Below, in pieces: positions 17,659-26,877 of a stretch of 61,093 bases of DNA (positions within the stretch are counted from its first letter, which is position 1; the number at the start of each line of letters is the position of its first letter). Source of the DNA: Myxococcales bacterium (lineage in GTDB: Bacteria; Myxococcota; UBA4151); assembly GCA_002722845.1 (NCBI GenBank), contig PBND01000090.1:1-61093 (forward strand), in the 5' to 3' direction. A program made the translations under genes and the position numbers. Under the pieces are notes generated by a model. That model searched no databases, had not been told where the DNA came from, and saw nothing but the letters and a program-made list of their open reading frames with translations.

Positions 17659-18399
17659 TCAGTCGATTGGCGGTCGTGGGTTGTTGTTACAATTCTGGGT
17701 GAAACCGGGGAAGCTGAATCCGTTCGGGTCGGGTAGTGGCACGGTACTTAGACCCAAGAGCACCTTGACGTTGTGCTCACTGAGCCGTTCCCCGAGCAAC
17801 GGTGCCGTGAAGGTGACAACGAACTCGCCCGGAAGATAAGCGGGCCCCTCGCCGAAGTCTTCACAGCGCTTAGCGCTCACGTTCAAGCGGAATTGGATCT
17901 GTTGTTCTGAGCGGTCGAGCACCTCGAGGCCAGCCTCAAGGTGGCCAGGGAGTCGGAAGGCCTCCCGGGGGTCATCCCTGGCCACACCCTCTTCCATCGG
18001 TTCAGCGCCCATTTTGAGTGCGAAGAGAAAGTTTGGGTCGGGGCTCTCAGAGTCCACCTGGAATTTCTTTCCGACGTCGAGGGCCTGGGCATCGGCCAAG
18101 CGCAAACGGAAAGCGTCGGCAAAAAGAAAGTCCTTTTGCAAATCGAGAAAGGCATCCCCTTCGAATCGCAATAGGTCCTGACTGGGGTCAAAGCGACTAC
18201 GGGTGGCGAGAACTTCGAGGGCGGGTGTTTCCCGTTCTTGGTAGCCCGCGTTGAAGAAGGTTTCGTCCTTCCAGGCGAAAATCGTACCGCCAAAGTCAGG
18301 CCGGCGGCCGTTTTCGAACTGCCCCTCAAGAGCTTCGATCTCCCCCACCGCAGCGCCACCGCAGCCGGTGATGAGCAAGAAGCAGCAGGTCAGCCTCAT
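17659..18399 (-). CDS. Lipoprotein, paralogue of its upstream neighbour
   Basis: A 246-aa lipoprotein with a short signal and lipobox (MRLTCCFLLITGC). I recognise no named domain. It shares a layout with the gene immediately upstream: GTIFAW near the N-terminus against GTVVAW, the block RETPAL in both, and GERLSEHN against GERLAERN near the C-terminus. The pair therefore arose by tandem duplication. The ATG overlaps the upstream stop by 4 nt, and the gene ends 6 bp before the TPR membrane gene. Probably an outer-membrane or periplasmic beta-rich protein of unknown role. Confidence 0.82.
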   Translation of the reverse strand: MRLTCCFLLITGCGGAAVGEIEALEGQFENGRRPDFGGTIFAWKDETFFNAGYQERETPALEVLATRSRFDPSQDLLRFEGDAFLDLQKDFLFADAFRLRLADAQALDVGKKFQVDSESPDPNFLFALKMGAEPMEEGVARDDPREAFRLPGHLEAGLEVLDRSEQQIQFRLNVSAKRCEDFGEGPAYLPGEFVVTFTAPLLGERLSEHNVKVLLGLSTVPLPDPNGFSFPGFTQNCNNNPRPPID

Positions 18400-19070
18400 G
18401 GGCCCGACCCCATGAGCAAGGCCATGTTTCGTTCTGCGAGCCTTTCACCGACGAGGGTGCCCGAGAAACCACCTTCGGCGGTGCCGACGAGAACCTCGGC
18501 CGCGTTGTCACCTTCGACTGCTTCGATGGTGAGGGTGATCCGGCCAGAAATCGCTTGGCCCGTCTGTCGAGCTCCCGCGTCTAACTCTAGTTTGAGTTGG
18601 GCGCCTCGACCAAGGGGGCGAATGGCGTCAAAGTTGGTCGCTGCTTCCAAGGGGGGCGGGGCGACCCGGAGGCAACCGAGGTCTTCGATCACGGGACCAT
18701 TCACCTGGGGACAGGTCGCAGCATTCGGGGCGGTGGCCAATTCGACCGTCTCGCCTTTGCCTCGGCGGTTCGCATCGATCAGCGTGAAACCGACCGCGTC
18801 GCTGGTTGCGAAGCGGAGTTGCAGATCGGCCAGTTCGGAGCCGGTGTGCGCGAGGAAATCGTCTTCGGCAGAAAACTGGAGTCCTGAAAGGAAGAGCTTG
18901 AGGGCCGGTGTTTCCCGGCTCACGAGATTTGCGTCGACTTGATCTACCCAGGCGACGACCGTGCCCGAGACGTCGAAGGCCTGACGCTTTCCATCGCTGC
19001 TCGTGAACTCGCCAGACAGGCTTGGCCCACACGCACTCAGCGCAAAAGTTAGCGCGAAAGTCAGCCGCAA
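18396..19070 (-). CDS. Lipoprotein, paralogue of its downstream neighbour
   Basis: A 224-aa lipoprotein beginning at a TTG placed 6 nt after AAGGAGGG. This start gives a compact signal peptide and lipobox (LRLTFALTFALSAC). A longer reading from 19142 would put 24 charged residues before the signal and is unlikely. It shares SGTVVAW, RETPALKL and GERLAERNMALLMG with the downstream paralogue, but also holds a Cys-containing insert (TCPQVNGPVIEDLGC) that the other lacks. Function unknown. It is first in the leftward unit and divergent from the ArsA-like gene. Confidence 0.82.
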   Translation of the reverse strand: MRLTFALTFALSACGPSLSGEFTSSDGKRQAFDVSGTVVAWVDQVDANLVSRETPALKLFLSGLQFSAEDDFLAHTGSELADLQLRFATSDAVGFTLIDANRRGKGETVELATAPNAATCPQVNGPVIEDLGCLRVAPPPLEAATNFDAIRPLGRGAQLKLELDAGARQTGQAISGRITLTIEAVEGDNAAEVLVGTAEGGFSGTLVGERLAERNMALLMGSGP

Positions 19071-19182
19071 GATAGGCCCTCCTTGCCGCGCCCGGACGCG
19101 GCCTCCCAAACCCTCGTAGCAGGGCCTGTCGGCAGGCGCCACTTCACGACGGGGCTAAAGGCGGGTAATCGGGGCTCCGATC

Positions 19183-20076
19183 ATGACTCGGCCCATTGCC
19201 ACATCTCCGCCTCTTTCCCAGACGGTCTTCCATGTGGTGACCGGAAAGGGAGGTGTGGGTAAGAGCGCCGTCGCTGTCGCACTCGCCCGGACGCTCGCCT
19301 CGCAGGGGCATAAAAAAGTCCTCCTCGCGACGACCGGCGGCGACGATGGGGTGAGTTCCTTGCTGAAATGCCAGCCCCTCGGACGGGAGTTGCGTGAGCT
19401 TGTCCCTGGGATTTGGGGCGTCTCGATGACCGGTGAGAGCGCCCGAGAAGAATACGCTCGGATTGTCCTCAAGTACGATACCGTGGTGCGTTTAGTCTTC
19501 GGTAACCCTTTGGTAAGGCACTTCCTCGATTTTGTCCCTGGGCTCGGGGAACTCAACCAAATGGGGAAGCTCTACTATCACCAAGTCTCCGGCGACTTCG
19601 ACCACATCGTCCTCGACGGGCCGGCAAGTGGCCATGCGGTGACCCTTTTGACGGCCGCATCGAAGGTCGTTTCGACCGTGCCCCCTGGGCCCCTCTCGCG
19701 GGATACTCGCTACATTGCGGAACTGGTGACCGACCCAGGTCGGACGGCGATCCATCTGGTCACCTTACCCAGCTCCATGAGCTGTCGAGAGCTTTTCGAA
19801 TTGGGCGAGCGCTTGGCGCAAAAAGAGGGGATGGCGATGGGCTATCTCTTTGCGAACCGTATGCCCGCGGCCCAGGAAGCAGAGGTAGAACCTCAGTTTG
19901 CCGATGATGACGCTGGCCGCTTCTTGCAGGCTGCTTGGCAACAGCAGACTCAGGCCTGGGATCGAGTTCGTGGTCTGGCGAAGCGCTTGGGCCTGCCCTT
20001 GGTTGCATTTGATGAGGTGAGTCAGCCGAGGAATGTGGTCGATCAACTCGTCTCGAACCTTGAGGGGCTTCGATGA
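19183..20076 (+). CDS. ArsA/Get3-family ATPase, subunit 1 (signature Lys present)
   Basis: A 297-aa cytosolic ATPase of the anion-transporting ArsA/Get3 class. The deviant Walker A motif is complete (VVTGKGGVGKSAVAVALA), including the signature lysine that acts on ATP in the partner subunit. A switch II-like LDGPASGHAVTLL and the late NRMP segment fit the family. No arsenic genes are near. The tandem pair with the next gene resembles the mycobacterial BagA/BagB (Rv3679-Rv3680) bacterial Get3-like pair. First gene of an eight-gene chain of 4-nt overlaps. Confidence 0.88.
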   Translation: MTRPIATSPPLSQTVFHVVTGKGGVGKSAVAVALARTLASQGHKKVLLATTGGDDGVSSLLKCQPLGRELRELVPGIWGVSMTGESAREEYARIVLKYDTVVRLVFGNPLVRHFLDFVPGLGELNQMGKLYYHQVSGDFDHIVLDGPASGHAVTLLTAASKVVSTVPPGPLSRDTRYIAELVTDPGRTAIHLVTLPSSMSCRELFELGERLAQKEGMAMGYLFANRMPAAQEAEVEPQFADDDAGRFLQAAWQQQTQAWDRVRGLAKRLGLPLVAFDEVSQPRNVVDQLVSNLEGLR

Positions 20077-21140
20077 GCGCCGAGTTGATCTTCGTTTTGG
20101 GGCCAGGGGGTGTTGGTAAGACGACGACCAGCGCCGTCCTCGCTTTGGAGGCGGCAGCCCGCGGCCAGCGTGTGGCCCTCATTACCGTCGATCCGGCTCG
20201 CCGTTTAGCCCAGGCTCTGGGTCAAAGCCGTCTGCCCCATCGGCCTGAAGCGGTTCCCGGTGCCGATGGCCTGTTCGCGGCCATGATCGATCGCGGCGAG
20301 GCCTGGTCCCAGGTTCTTGAACGATGCAAATCCGAGCCACGGGAGTTGGAGGCGCTCCGTGGGAACCGCTATTTCCGCAGTTTGGTGAGCGAGTTTCCGG
20401 GGAGCCTGGAGTATGTGGCCAGCGACGTCATCGTCGGCCTGGTGGAAGAAGCCGACTACGACCTCGTTGTCGTGGATACACCACCGGCGGCCGATGCGTT
20501 GGCGTTTCTCGACGCGCCGAGGCGCCTGGGGAAGGTTTTTGATGGCGAGTTTCTTCGTTTACTCCGAGGAGGCGGCGGTTTGATGTCTCGGGCTGCCCGG
20601 CACGGTGGCGGCATGGTGCGCCGGGTCCTTTCGAAGTTCATCGGTGAGGCGACCATCGAAGAGCTTGCCGGCTTCCTTCAGTTGATGCAGGAGGTGCTCG
20701 CGTTTATGCGTGATCGGAGTAGGCGCATGCGCGCTCTTCAGTACCGGCCCGAAACTCGTTTTGTTCTGGTCGGTGCAGCCGATACGGCTCAGTTGGGTGA
20801 TCTCGAGACCTTTCGAGATCAGTTGAGTCAGCGGGACCTACCCCTGTCCGGACTGGTGGTAAACCGACTCGTGCCGCCACCACCCAGTGAGGCGGACTGT
20901 CGAGCGGCTGCGGCCGGAACGGGCCTCGAAGCCTGGGCCCTCGATCAATACCACCTGGCAGCGACGGAGGCAGCAGCGCAACGGGCGCGCGTTGCCGCAA
21001 AGACAGCTTGGGCCGATGGCCTGCCTCGCTTTACCGTGCCGTGCTTGCCATCGGAGCCCAAATCGCTGGAGGAGCTCACCCTTTTGCTGCCCTATTTGGC
21101 TCAGCCAGCCGGCGAGGCAGTTGAGGTTGATGGGCCATGA
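20073..21140 (+). CDS. ArsA/Get3-family ATPase, subunit 2 (signature Lys replaced)
   Basis: A 355-aa paralogue of the preceding gene, starting inside its stop (ATGA). Its Walker A reads LGPGGVGKTTTSAVLA: the catalytic P-loop lysine is present, but the upstream signature lysine is Pro. A switch region (VVVDTPPAADALAFLDAP) and the VNRLVPPPP segment are also visible. If the two proteins form a heterodimer, only one of the two sites would receive a signature lysine from the partner. A likely membrane-protein targeting or stress-linked ATPase pair; this is inference from the BagA/BagB precedent. Confidence 0.88.
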   Translation: MSAELIFVLGPGGVGKTTTSAVLALEAAARGQRVALITVDPARRLAQALGQSRLPHRPEAVPGADGLFAAMIDRGEAWSQVLERCKSEPRELEALRGNRYFRSLVSEFPGSLEYVASDVIVGLVEEADYDLVVVDTPPAADALAFLDAPRRLGKVFDGEFLRLLRGGGGLMSRAARHGGGMVRRVLSKFIGEATIEELAGFLQLMQEVLAFMRDRSRRMRALQYRPETRFVLVGAADTAQLGDLETFRDQLSQRDLPLSGLVVNRLVPPPPSEADCRAAAAGTGLEAWALDQYHLAATEAAAQRARVAAKTAWADGLPRFTVPCLPSEPKSLEELTLLLPYLAQPAGEAVEVDGP

Positions 21141-23152
21141 GAAGGCTCTTTCTTGCATGTTGCCTCGGTGCCTGTGCGACGGCGCCAGCCGAGCGGGGAA
21201 AAGAACCGGCCCGAGTGGCGAAGAAGAAGGTCACTAAGCTGCATTTCGCACCCACGGTGATCGTGGCCCATGTGCCGAAGCCTGCCCAGCCGGACAAAGC
21301 CCCAGATCCGTTGCAGGGCCTGGAAGCCCGGGAACTGGACGAACGTGCTCGCCTGGCTGCAGCCGGCGGGCGCTGGGAGGAGGCTCTGCGGGCCTGGAAC
21401 CGGGTGCTCGCCGGCTATCCGGATTCGCTGGAGCGCTCGTTTGCTCTCTTCGGTTCGGCCGATGCGCTGCAAAATTTAGGACGCTGCCTAGAGGCGCTGC
21501 CCCGCTTGGCCGAATTCATGGACGGCTTAGACCCGAGCGAAGATCCCGAGGATTATGTTGATGCCCTCTTTCGTAAGGGGGTTTGTACGGCAGAAAAGCG
21601 AGACTATGGCGCCGTCGAAGAGATCTTTCGGGAGCTCCTTGAGGACTTCGCCATGCCGACGGAGATGACGATCGCAGCCCATATTAGCCTGGGTGTCTCC
21701 CTCTTCATGCAAGGACAGTTGGCTGCGGCCGAGACTCAGTTGGCTGCCGGGCTCTCCCTCTATCGGGCCCGCCAGGCTCAGGAGTTCTTAGAGGTTCAAT
21801 ATTATCTGGGTCAGGCCCACTTCTATCTGGGGGAGGCGGACCGGGCCCGCTTTCGACAGGTCGATTTGGGGCGAACGGAGACGGCCGATGAGATGGCCAA
21901 CCGCCTCGACGATAAGTGCGACCACCTTTTGGCTGCCCAAAAGCATTATGTTCAGGGGATCTATGCTCGGCATCGAGGCTGGGCCACGGCCTCAGCCCAT
22001 CAAGTGGGCACGATGTACGACGATCTGTACCAGCACATTCAGGGGATTCCGATGCCCTCGGATCTGACCCCGCTGCAGCAGGAACTCTACCGGGAAGAGT
22101 TGACGAAAAAGACGGTGATCTTGCTAAAAAAAGCCATGCGGACTTGGAGTGCAGGCCTCGATTTCGCCACCCGCACCGGCACGGACAACCAATGGGTGCG
22201 GAAAACCCGCGAGCGACTCAAGACGATCAAAGAGACCTATCTGAGCGACTATCTTCGGCCCAAGCAGGCAGAGCAGGCTTTGCAGGCGCAAATCCTTGCC
22301 GAGAAGGAGGGACGGGTGCTTGAGGGGCTCGGTCTACCACGGGTTCAGCCGGGCCCCTCGGGAATCGCTTGGGTGACCCACGAGGGCGGCGATTTTCAAA
22401 TGGGTCGAAATTACGGTCCCGCCGTTGAGCGGCCGATGCACACCGTCCGTGTGAGGGGCTTCCAAATCAGCCGCACCGAGATCACCGTCACCCAGTACAA
22501 AGCCTGTGTTCAAGATGGGCTCTGCAGTGAGCCGGACAGTGGCTATGCTTGAAATTGGAAGCGGAAAACCGAGGAGAAACTCCCCGTTAACTGCCTCGAT
22601 TGGTACCAGGCGACGGCTTTTGCCAAGTGGGCTGGTGGTCGGTTGCCGACTGAAGCGGAATGGGAGTTCGCCGCCCGGAGTTCGGGGCGTCAGTCCCTCT
22701 ATCCCTGGGGTGGGGAGGTTCCCCATTGCCAGCGAGCGGTGGTCAACGAACTCGGACCTGGCTGCGGCCAAGGAAAAAGTGCGCCGGTGTGTAGTCGGGA
22801 TGAAGGGCGCAGCGAATATCGGGTCTGTGACCTGATCGGGAACCTCTCGGAGTGGGTGCAAGACCCATGGCATGGCAATTATCAGGACGCCCCCGTCGAA
22901 GGGGTGGTTTGGTCTGGAGGGAGCCCCGTGGAACGGGTCGTCAGAGGAGGCTCCTACAAGGACCCTGGAGCCGTGGTGACGGCCACGACCCGGTTGCCGC
23001 TGTTGCGGCGGGACCGGCTTCCTGAGGTGGGGTTTCGGGTGGCCCGTGATCTACCGGTCGTCGAGATGGAGGCGGTGCCGAGCGAGGATGAGACCGAGGC
23101 GCCGGCTGAGCCCACACGATCCAACCCCTCCAGTGATGAGGTGACCAATTGA
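21137..23152 (+). pseudogene. TPR lipoprotein with FGE-sulfatase domain, interrupted by one in-frame TGA
   Basis: A 672-codon gene. The N-terminus is a lipoprotein signal (MRRLFLACCLGAC), then TPR-like repeats (about 65-240) and a helical linker. From about residue 405 comes a formylglycine-generating-enzyme/sulfatase-modifying domain (GGDFQMGRNYGP, TEITVTQYKACV). TGA (22550-22552, codon 472) follows GYA and is followed in frame by [30 protein letters not shown] and [11 protein letters not shown]. Relatives have CNW here, so TGA replaces a Cys codon by one base. Most bacterial members of this fold are non-enzymatic sensors or binders. The start overlaps the upstream stop (ATGA) and its stop overlaps ruvX (TTGA). 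Confidence 0.87.
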
Positions 23153-23547
23153 CTCGTCTTCTCGCCGTGGATCTCGGCGAGCGAAAGACCGGTATCGCCT
23201 GGTGCGGCCCGGGGGGCATGGTCGAGCCCCTTGAGGTGGTCGAGACGGCCGGCCTCGAGGCCGCGCTTCGGCGATGGATCCGTGAACTGGAGATCGACAG
23301 CCTCGTTTATGGCCTGCCGCTGCGTGCCGGCAAGCTGGCCGGTGCCGCTAAAAAGGTACGTCGTGAGGCCCGGGCGATGGCGGCTGCGCTTGAACTCCCG
23401 GTAGAATTTGTCGATGAGTCGGGCACGACGGATGAGGCAATGCAGCGACCGGGATCTAAAGGGCTTGATGCTCGGGCTGCAGGCCTCATTTTAGAACGAT
23501 ACCTTGTCCAAGGCCCCTGGCTGCCGGAGCGAACGCGGAACCGATGA
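23149..23547 (+). CDS. ruvX: RuvX/YqgF-type Holliday junction resolvase-like nuclease
   Basis: A 132-aa RNase H-fold protein. The TTG start overlaps the preceding TGA. The opening [14 protein letters not shown] matches the family DxGxxRxG strand, [10 protein letters not shown] is the NMDG-like segment in degenerate form, and [14 protein letters not shown] is the last acidic helix. The usual DERxTT motif reads DESGTT. YqgF/RuvX acts in 16S rRNA 5' processing in E. coli and cleaves Holliday junctions in some species. It sits directly before mltG. Confidence 0.8.
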   Translation: MTRLLAVDLGERKTGIAWCGPGGMVEPLEVVETAGLEAALRRWIRELEIDSLVYGLPLRAGKLAGAAKKVRREARAMAAALELPVEFVDESGTTDEAMQRPGSKGLDARAAGLILERYLVQGPWLPERTRNR

Positions 23548-24671
23548 AAGGTCTACTGAAGGGACTCATCATCCTCCTTGTGGTCGGCATGATGGCCGCA
23601 GGGGCTGGCGCTTATTGGCTCCATGGCAAGGTCACGAGCTTGCTGGAACAACCGCTCAGCGTCCTCGATGAGGAGCATCACTTTGTCGTGGATAAAGGCA
23701 TGAGTACCCGCGGGGTACTCCGCCGTTTGCAGCGCCAGGGCATCAGCGACGAGATTCCATGGGCCTGGGTGGGCTTTGGTCGACTCAACGAGGCCGACTG
23801 GCGTTGGCTTGCCCTTCGTCTCCATGAACGCAGCGGCGGCCAACTGCCTGTGGTGAAGGTGGGCGAGTACCGGGTGGAGAGCGGTTGGGGACTCTTGGAG
23901 CTTCTGGAGCATCTAGCCAGTGGCAAGGTGATCACCTATCCGGTGACGGTTCCCGAAGGGCTGCGGGTCGACGAGATCTGCAAAAAGCTCGGTGAGAGCC
24001 CCCTCTTCGACTACAAGACCTTGCGTACTGCGACCCGTTCCGCCGAGTTCGCCGATGGACTTGGCCTGCCGAAGTTGCCGGCTCAGATTGCCAACCATCC
24101 CCAGGCTGAGCGTTTTGAAGGCTGGCTCTTCCCGACTCGCTACGACCTACCGAAGGGCACCACGGAGCGGAAGATGTTGGAGATCATGGTGCGCCAGACC
24201 CAGGCGGTCCTCGCGCGGCCCGAGATTCAAGAGGGAATGCGGCGCCATGGTTGGAAAGAGACGACGGTCTTGAAGCTTGCCAGTGTGGTCGAGAAGGAGA
24301 CCGCAGCGCCTTCGGAGCGCCCTGAAATCTCCGCTGTTTTTCACAATCGTTTGCGCCTCGGAATGAAGCTGCAGACCGATCCCACCATCATCTATGGTCT
24401 CGTCGACTACCGCGGCGATATTCGGCGGCGGGACATTCTGAACCCCCACCCATGGAACCTTTATGTTCACCATGGCTTGCCGGTGACCCCCATTGCGGCA
24501 CCTGGGGCAGAGGCGATCCGAGCTGCGGTGACGCCCAATGTGAGTCGGAACCTTTATTTCGTGAGTCGCAACGACCGAACCCATGAGTTTTGTCCCACGC
24601 TGCGTTGTCATAACCGGGCAGTGCGCAAGTGGCAGATCGAGTACTTCCGTAAGAAGCGCAGTGGCCGTTGA
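23544..24671 (+). CDS. mltG: Endolytic murein transglycosylase MltG
   Basis: A 375-aa inner-membrane YceG-family enzyme that cuts nascent peptidoglycan strands and so helps set glycan length. One N-terminal membrane helix (about 4-24, LIILLVVGMMAAGAGAYW) is followed by a LysM-like region and the catalytic domain with E250 in SVVEKET, then HNRLRLGMKLQTDPT and YNPHPWNLY-like NPHPWNLYVHHGLP near the end. The ATG overlaps the ruvX stop by 4 nt, and its own stop overlaps the TTG of the M23 peptidase gene, so two wall-acting enzymes are coupled. Confidence 0.95.
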   Translation: MKGLLKGLIILLVVGMMAAGAGAYWLHGKVTSLLEQPLSVLDEEHHFVVDKGMSTRGVLRRLQRQGISDEIPWAWVGFGRLNEADWRWLALRLHERSGGQLPVVKVGEYRVESGWGLLELLEHLASGKVITYPVTVPEGLRVDEICKKLGESPLFDYKTLRTATRSAEFADGLGLPKLPAQIANHPQAERFEGWLFPTRYDLPKGTTERKMLEIMVRQTQAVLARPEIQEGMRRHGWKETTVLKLASVVEKETAAPSERPEISAVFHNRLRLGMKLQTDPTIIYGLVDYRGDIRRRDILNPHPWNLYVHHGLPVTPIAAPGAEAIRAAVTPNVSRNLYFVSRNDRTHEFCPTLRCHNRAVRKWQIEYFRKKRSGR

Positions 24672-25921
24672 TCGCTTCCCTGCTCTTTTTCGCGTCCATC
24701 CAGGCGCCGGCATCTGTCGATGGGGGGTCACCGACCCTCGTTGATGCGGGCGAACAGCCCAACGCTGTGGCAGCGGTCCGTCTTAAGAGCTTTCAACTCG
24801 GTAAGCGTACCTTTGTGGATGCTCTGGTCACCGAAGGACTGGAATACGGTGAGGCGGAGCAGTTCTACCTGGCGACGCGACGATTGAAAAAGGAGCGCCC
24901 CGATGGGGTGAACTTCCGCAACCTCTCGGACCAACTCTGGGTCTCGTTCCGGACAACAGGGGCTCGGTTGGACTGGATTGAACTGCGACGCCAGTATGTG
25001 ACGGAGCGGCCATCGGTCTTTAGATTCGAACGCCAGGATGAGGCTTGGAAGAAGCGAGAGGTCGCCTTCGCCAGTGAGCGGAAGCTCGCGCGCATCCAGG
25101 GGCGCATCGAGGAGGGCGGCACACTGAGCCTCGCGGTCGACCAACTGGGTGAGTTCCCAACCCTGGTGAATGAGTTCGATCGGCTCTTTGGTTGGCAGAT
25201 GGACTTCTATCGCCAACAGCGAGTGGGCGATGAGTTCGCCATGTTGGTGGAGAAGATCTACATCGATGGTGTTTTTCGTGAGTATGGACGGGTTTTATCG
25301 GGGCTGTACAAATCGCGGGTCCATGGCCCCTTGCTCGGCTTTAAAATGAAACAAGGGCCAGGCTTTGGCGTGTTCGATGAAAAGGGCCGGACGATGGAGC
25401 GGGCATTCTTGCGAAACCCGATGGAACTCACCCGAATTACGTCGAGTTATGGCATGCGCTTCCATCCCGTCTTGGGGAAACGTAAAAAGCACAATGGTGT
25501 CGATTACGGGGCGCCCACAGGGACGCCTGTTTGGTCCGTTGCGAAAGGGCGCGTTACCCATGCCGGCTGGGCTGGTGCCAGCGGCAAACTCGTCGTGATC
25601 GCCCATAGCAATGGCTACGTCACGATCTATGCCCATCTGAGCCGGATTCACGTGGCCAAGGGCCAGTGGGTGGGCCAGCGCCAGGTGATCGGCCGCGTTG
25701 GCACGACCGGCCGATCCACGGGGCCCCACCTGCATTTTGGGATGAAGAAGAACGGCCGCTACGTGGACCCCTTGCGGCAGAAGTTTCCCAAGGGTGCCCC
25801 TTTGAAGCCGGCCCTTCGCAAGCCGTTCTTGGCTCGGGTGGCTCGAGAACTACCGTTTCTTCGGGGTGAGGTGGACTTGCCGGACCAGCCGGAATGGCTG
25901 ACTTCTGGGACCTCACCATGA
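24668..25921 (+). CDS. Exported M23 (LytM) metallopeptidase
   Basis: A 417-aa murein endopeptidase. The TTG start overlaps the mltG stop, and the first residues form a short signal peptide (MIASLLFFASIQAPAS). The C-terminal M23 domain (about 255-365) has the zinc ligands H275 and D279 in HNGVDYG and the HLHF pair H354/H356, plus the typical GHVGSTGRSTGPH-like RVGTTGRSTGPH. The N-terminal part carries OapA/LysM-like substrate-positioning sequence (KIYIDGVFREYGRVL). All catalytic ligands are present, so it is probably active, unlike EnvC-type activators. Confidence 0.93.
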   Translation: MIASLLFFASIQAPASVDGGSPTLVDAGEQPNAVAAVRLKSFQLGKRTFVDALVTEGLEYGEAEQFYLATRRLKKERPDGVNFRNLSDQLWVSFRTTGARLDWIELRRQYVTERPSVFRFERQDEAWKKREVAFASERKLARIQGRIEEGGTLSLAVDQLGEFPTLVNEFDRLFGWQMDFYRQQRVGDEFAMLVEKIYIDGVFREYGRVLSGLYKSRVHGPLLGFKMKQGPGFGVFDEKGRTMERAFLRNPMELTRITSSYGMRFHPVLGKRKKHNGVDYGAPTGTPVWSVAKGRVTHAGWAGASGKLVVIAHSNGYVTIYAHLSRIHVAKGQWVGQRQVIGRVGTTGRSTGPHLHFGMKKNGRYVDPLRQKFPKGAPLKPALRKPFLARVARELPFLRGEVDLPDQPEWLTSGTSP

Positions 25922-26877
25922 GGCGTCATCTTCTTTTGGCGATGTTGCTGGGCGCGTGCGTGCCCGCATTCTGGCTAACCCGCAGCAGTCCCGATCTCCC
26001 GGTTGATGGGCCTGAGCAGCAAGTTGATGCGGGGCCGGTGGAATTGCCCTCTTCCATCGCGCTCCCACCATCCTTCCGCTGGCAGCATGCCGGGACCCTT
26101 GAGCAACTTCGGCCCTACGCCGGGTTGATGCCTTCGGGGACTGAGCTGAGCGATTTTACCTTTGTTTCGGCCCCATGCCGCATCCAGGTTCCCTTGGGCC
26201 GGGCGCCCGTGCCCAGTGGTCAATGCCCCGACTTAGAAGGCCCCCACGACGTCGGTGATCGTGCCCAGTTGGTGCCCCTGACCTTTCGCCTGTTTGGTCG
26301 GGATCTTGTCGACGGTGTTTGGCCTGTCGAAGGGCTGGGCCCGGAGGGCTGGAAGCCGGGGGAGACGGATCTTCAGGGCCTGGGGGATCTACTGGCGATC
26401 CCCCAGGCCCAGCGAGCCCTTGAGGTCGAATCACTTCGAGCTGTGGCCGGCACGGAGGGGGACTGGCTGGGCATCGAATTGACCGTCAAAGAGGCGCCTG
26501 TCGCAGACTTTGGACGCTGGCAGTTAACGATGCGCTACGGCAAGGATCCGAATTACGGACGCCAGGTGTTGTCCTGGGGAGATGGTCAGCGATTGCTATG
26601 GGCCCTTCGCCTCAATGGTGGCGGTTTTGGTATCGAAATGACGGCCCAGCGGATCCGACTGGTTCTGGTGACGGGGGCGGATTGGGAGCCCCGTCTCAGT
26701 GAGTTGCTGGCGCGCTTGCCGTCCGCAGACGGGCCCTTCCCTGTGCCAGGTCATGAGGGCTTAAGTGTACGGCTCGCTGCAAACGGCCTGCGTCTGGAGC
26801 GGGAAGAAAGCCCCCTTCCCACCCGGGCTGTGTTGGGGCAACTGCGCAGCGTCTTGCAGCGATGGAGTTCGCCTTGA
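25918..26877 (+). CDS. Hypothetical exported protein
   Basis: A 319-aa protein starting at the ATG that overlaps the M23 stop (ATGA); an ATG 24 nt earlier is in frame but adds no signal features. It begins with a signal or anchor, MRRHLLLAMLLGACVPAFWL, whose LLGAC could be a lipobox. The rest has no domain I recognise and is rich in short beta-type segments (QLTMRYGKDPNYG, RLLWALRLNGGGFGIEM). Its position between M23/MltG and hslO suggests an envelope role, but nothing in the sequence proves it. Confidence 0.75.
   Translation: MRRHLLLAMLLGACVPAFWLTRSSPDLPVDGPEQQVDAGPVELPSSIALPPSFRWQHAGTLEQLRPYAGLMPSGTELSDFTFVSAPCRIQVPLGRAPVPSGQCPDLEGPHDVGDRAQLVPLTFRLFGRDLVDGVWPVEGLGPEGWKPGETDLQGLGDLLAIPQAQRALEVESLRAVAGTEGDWLGIELTVKEAPVADFGRWQLTMRYGKDPNYGRQVLSWGDGQRLLWALRLNGGGFGIEMTAQRIRLVLVTGADWEPRLSELLARLPSADGPFPVPGHEGLSVRLAANGLRLEREESPLPTRAVLGQLRSVLQRWSSP

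Noticed and set aside
22550..22610. TGA in the FGE-like gene as a selenocysteine codon
   Set aside because: The position replaces a Cys, which is suggestive, but only a short GGAG/CTCC pairing with an AAA loop follows and no convincing SECIS shape is seen. No sel genes are in the window. A mutation or error is simpler.
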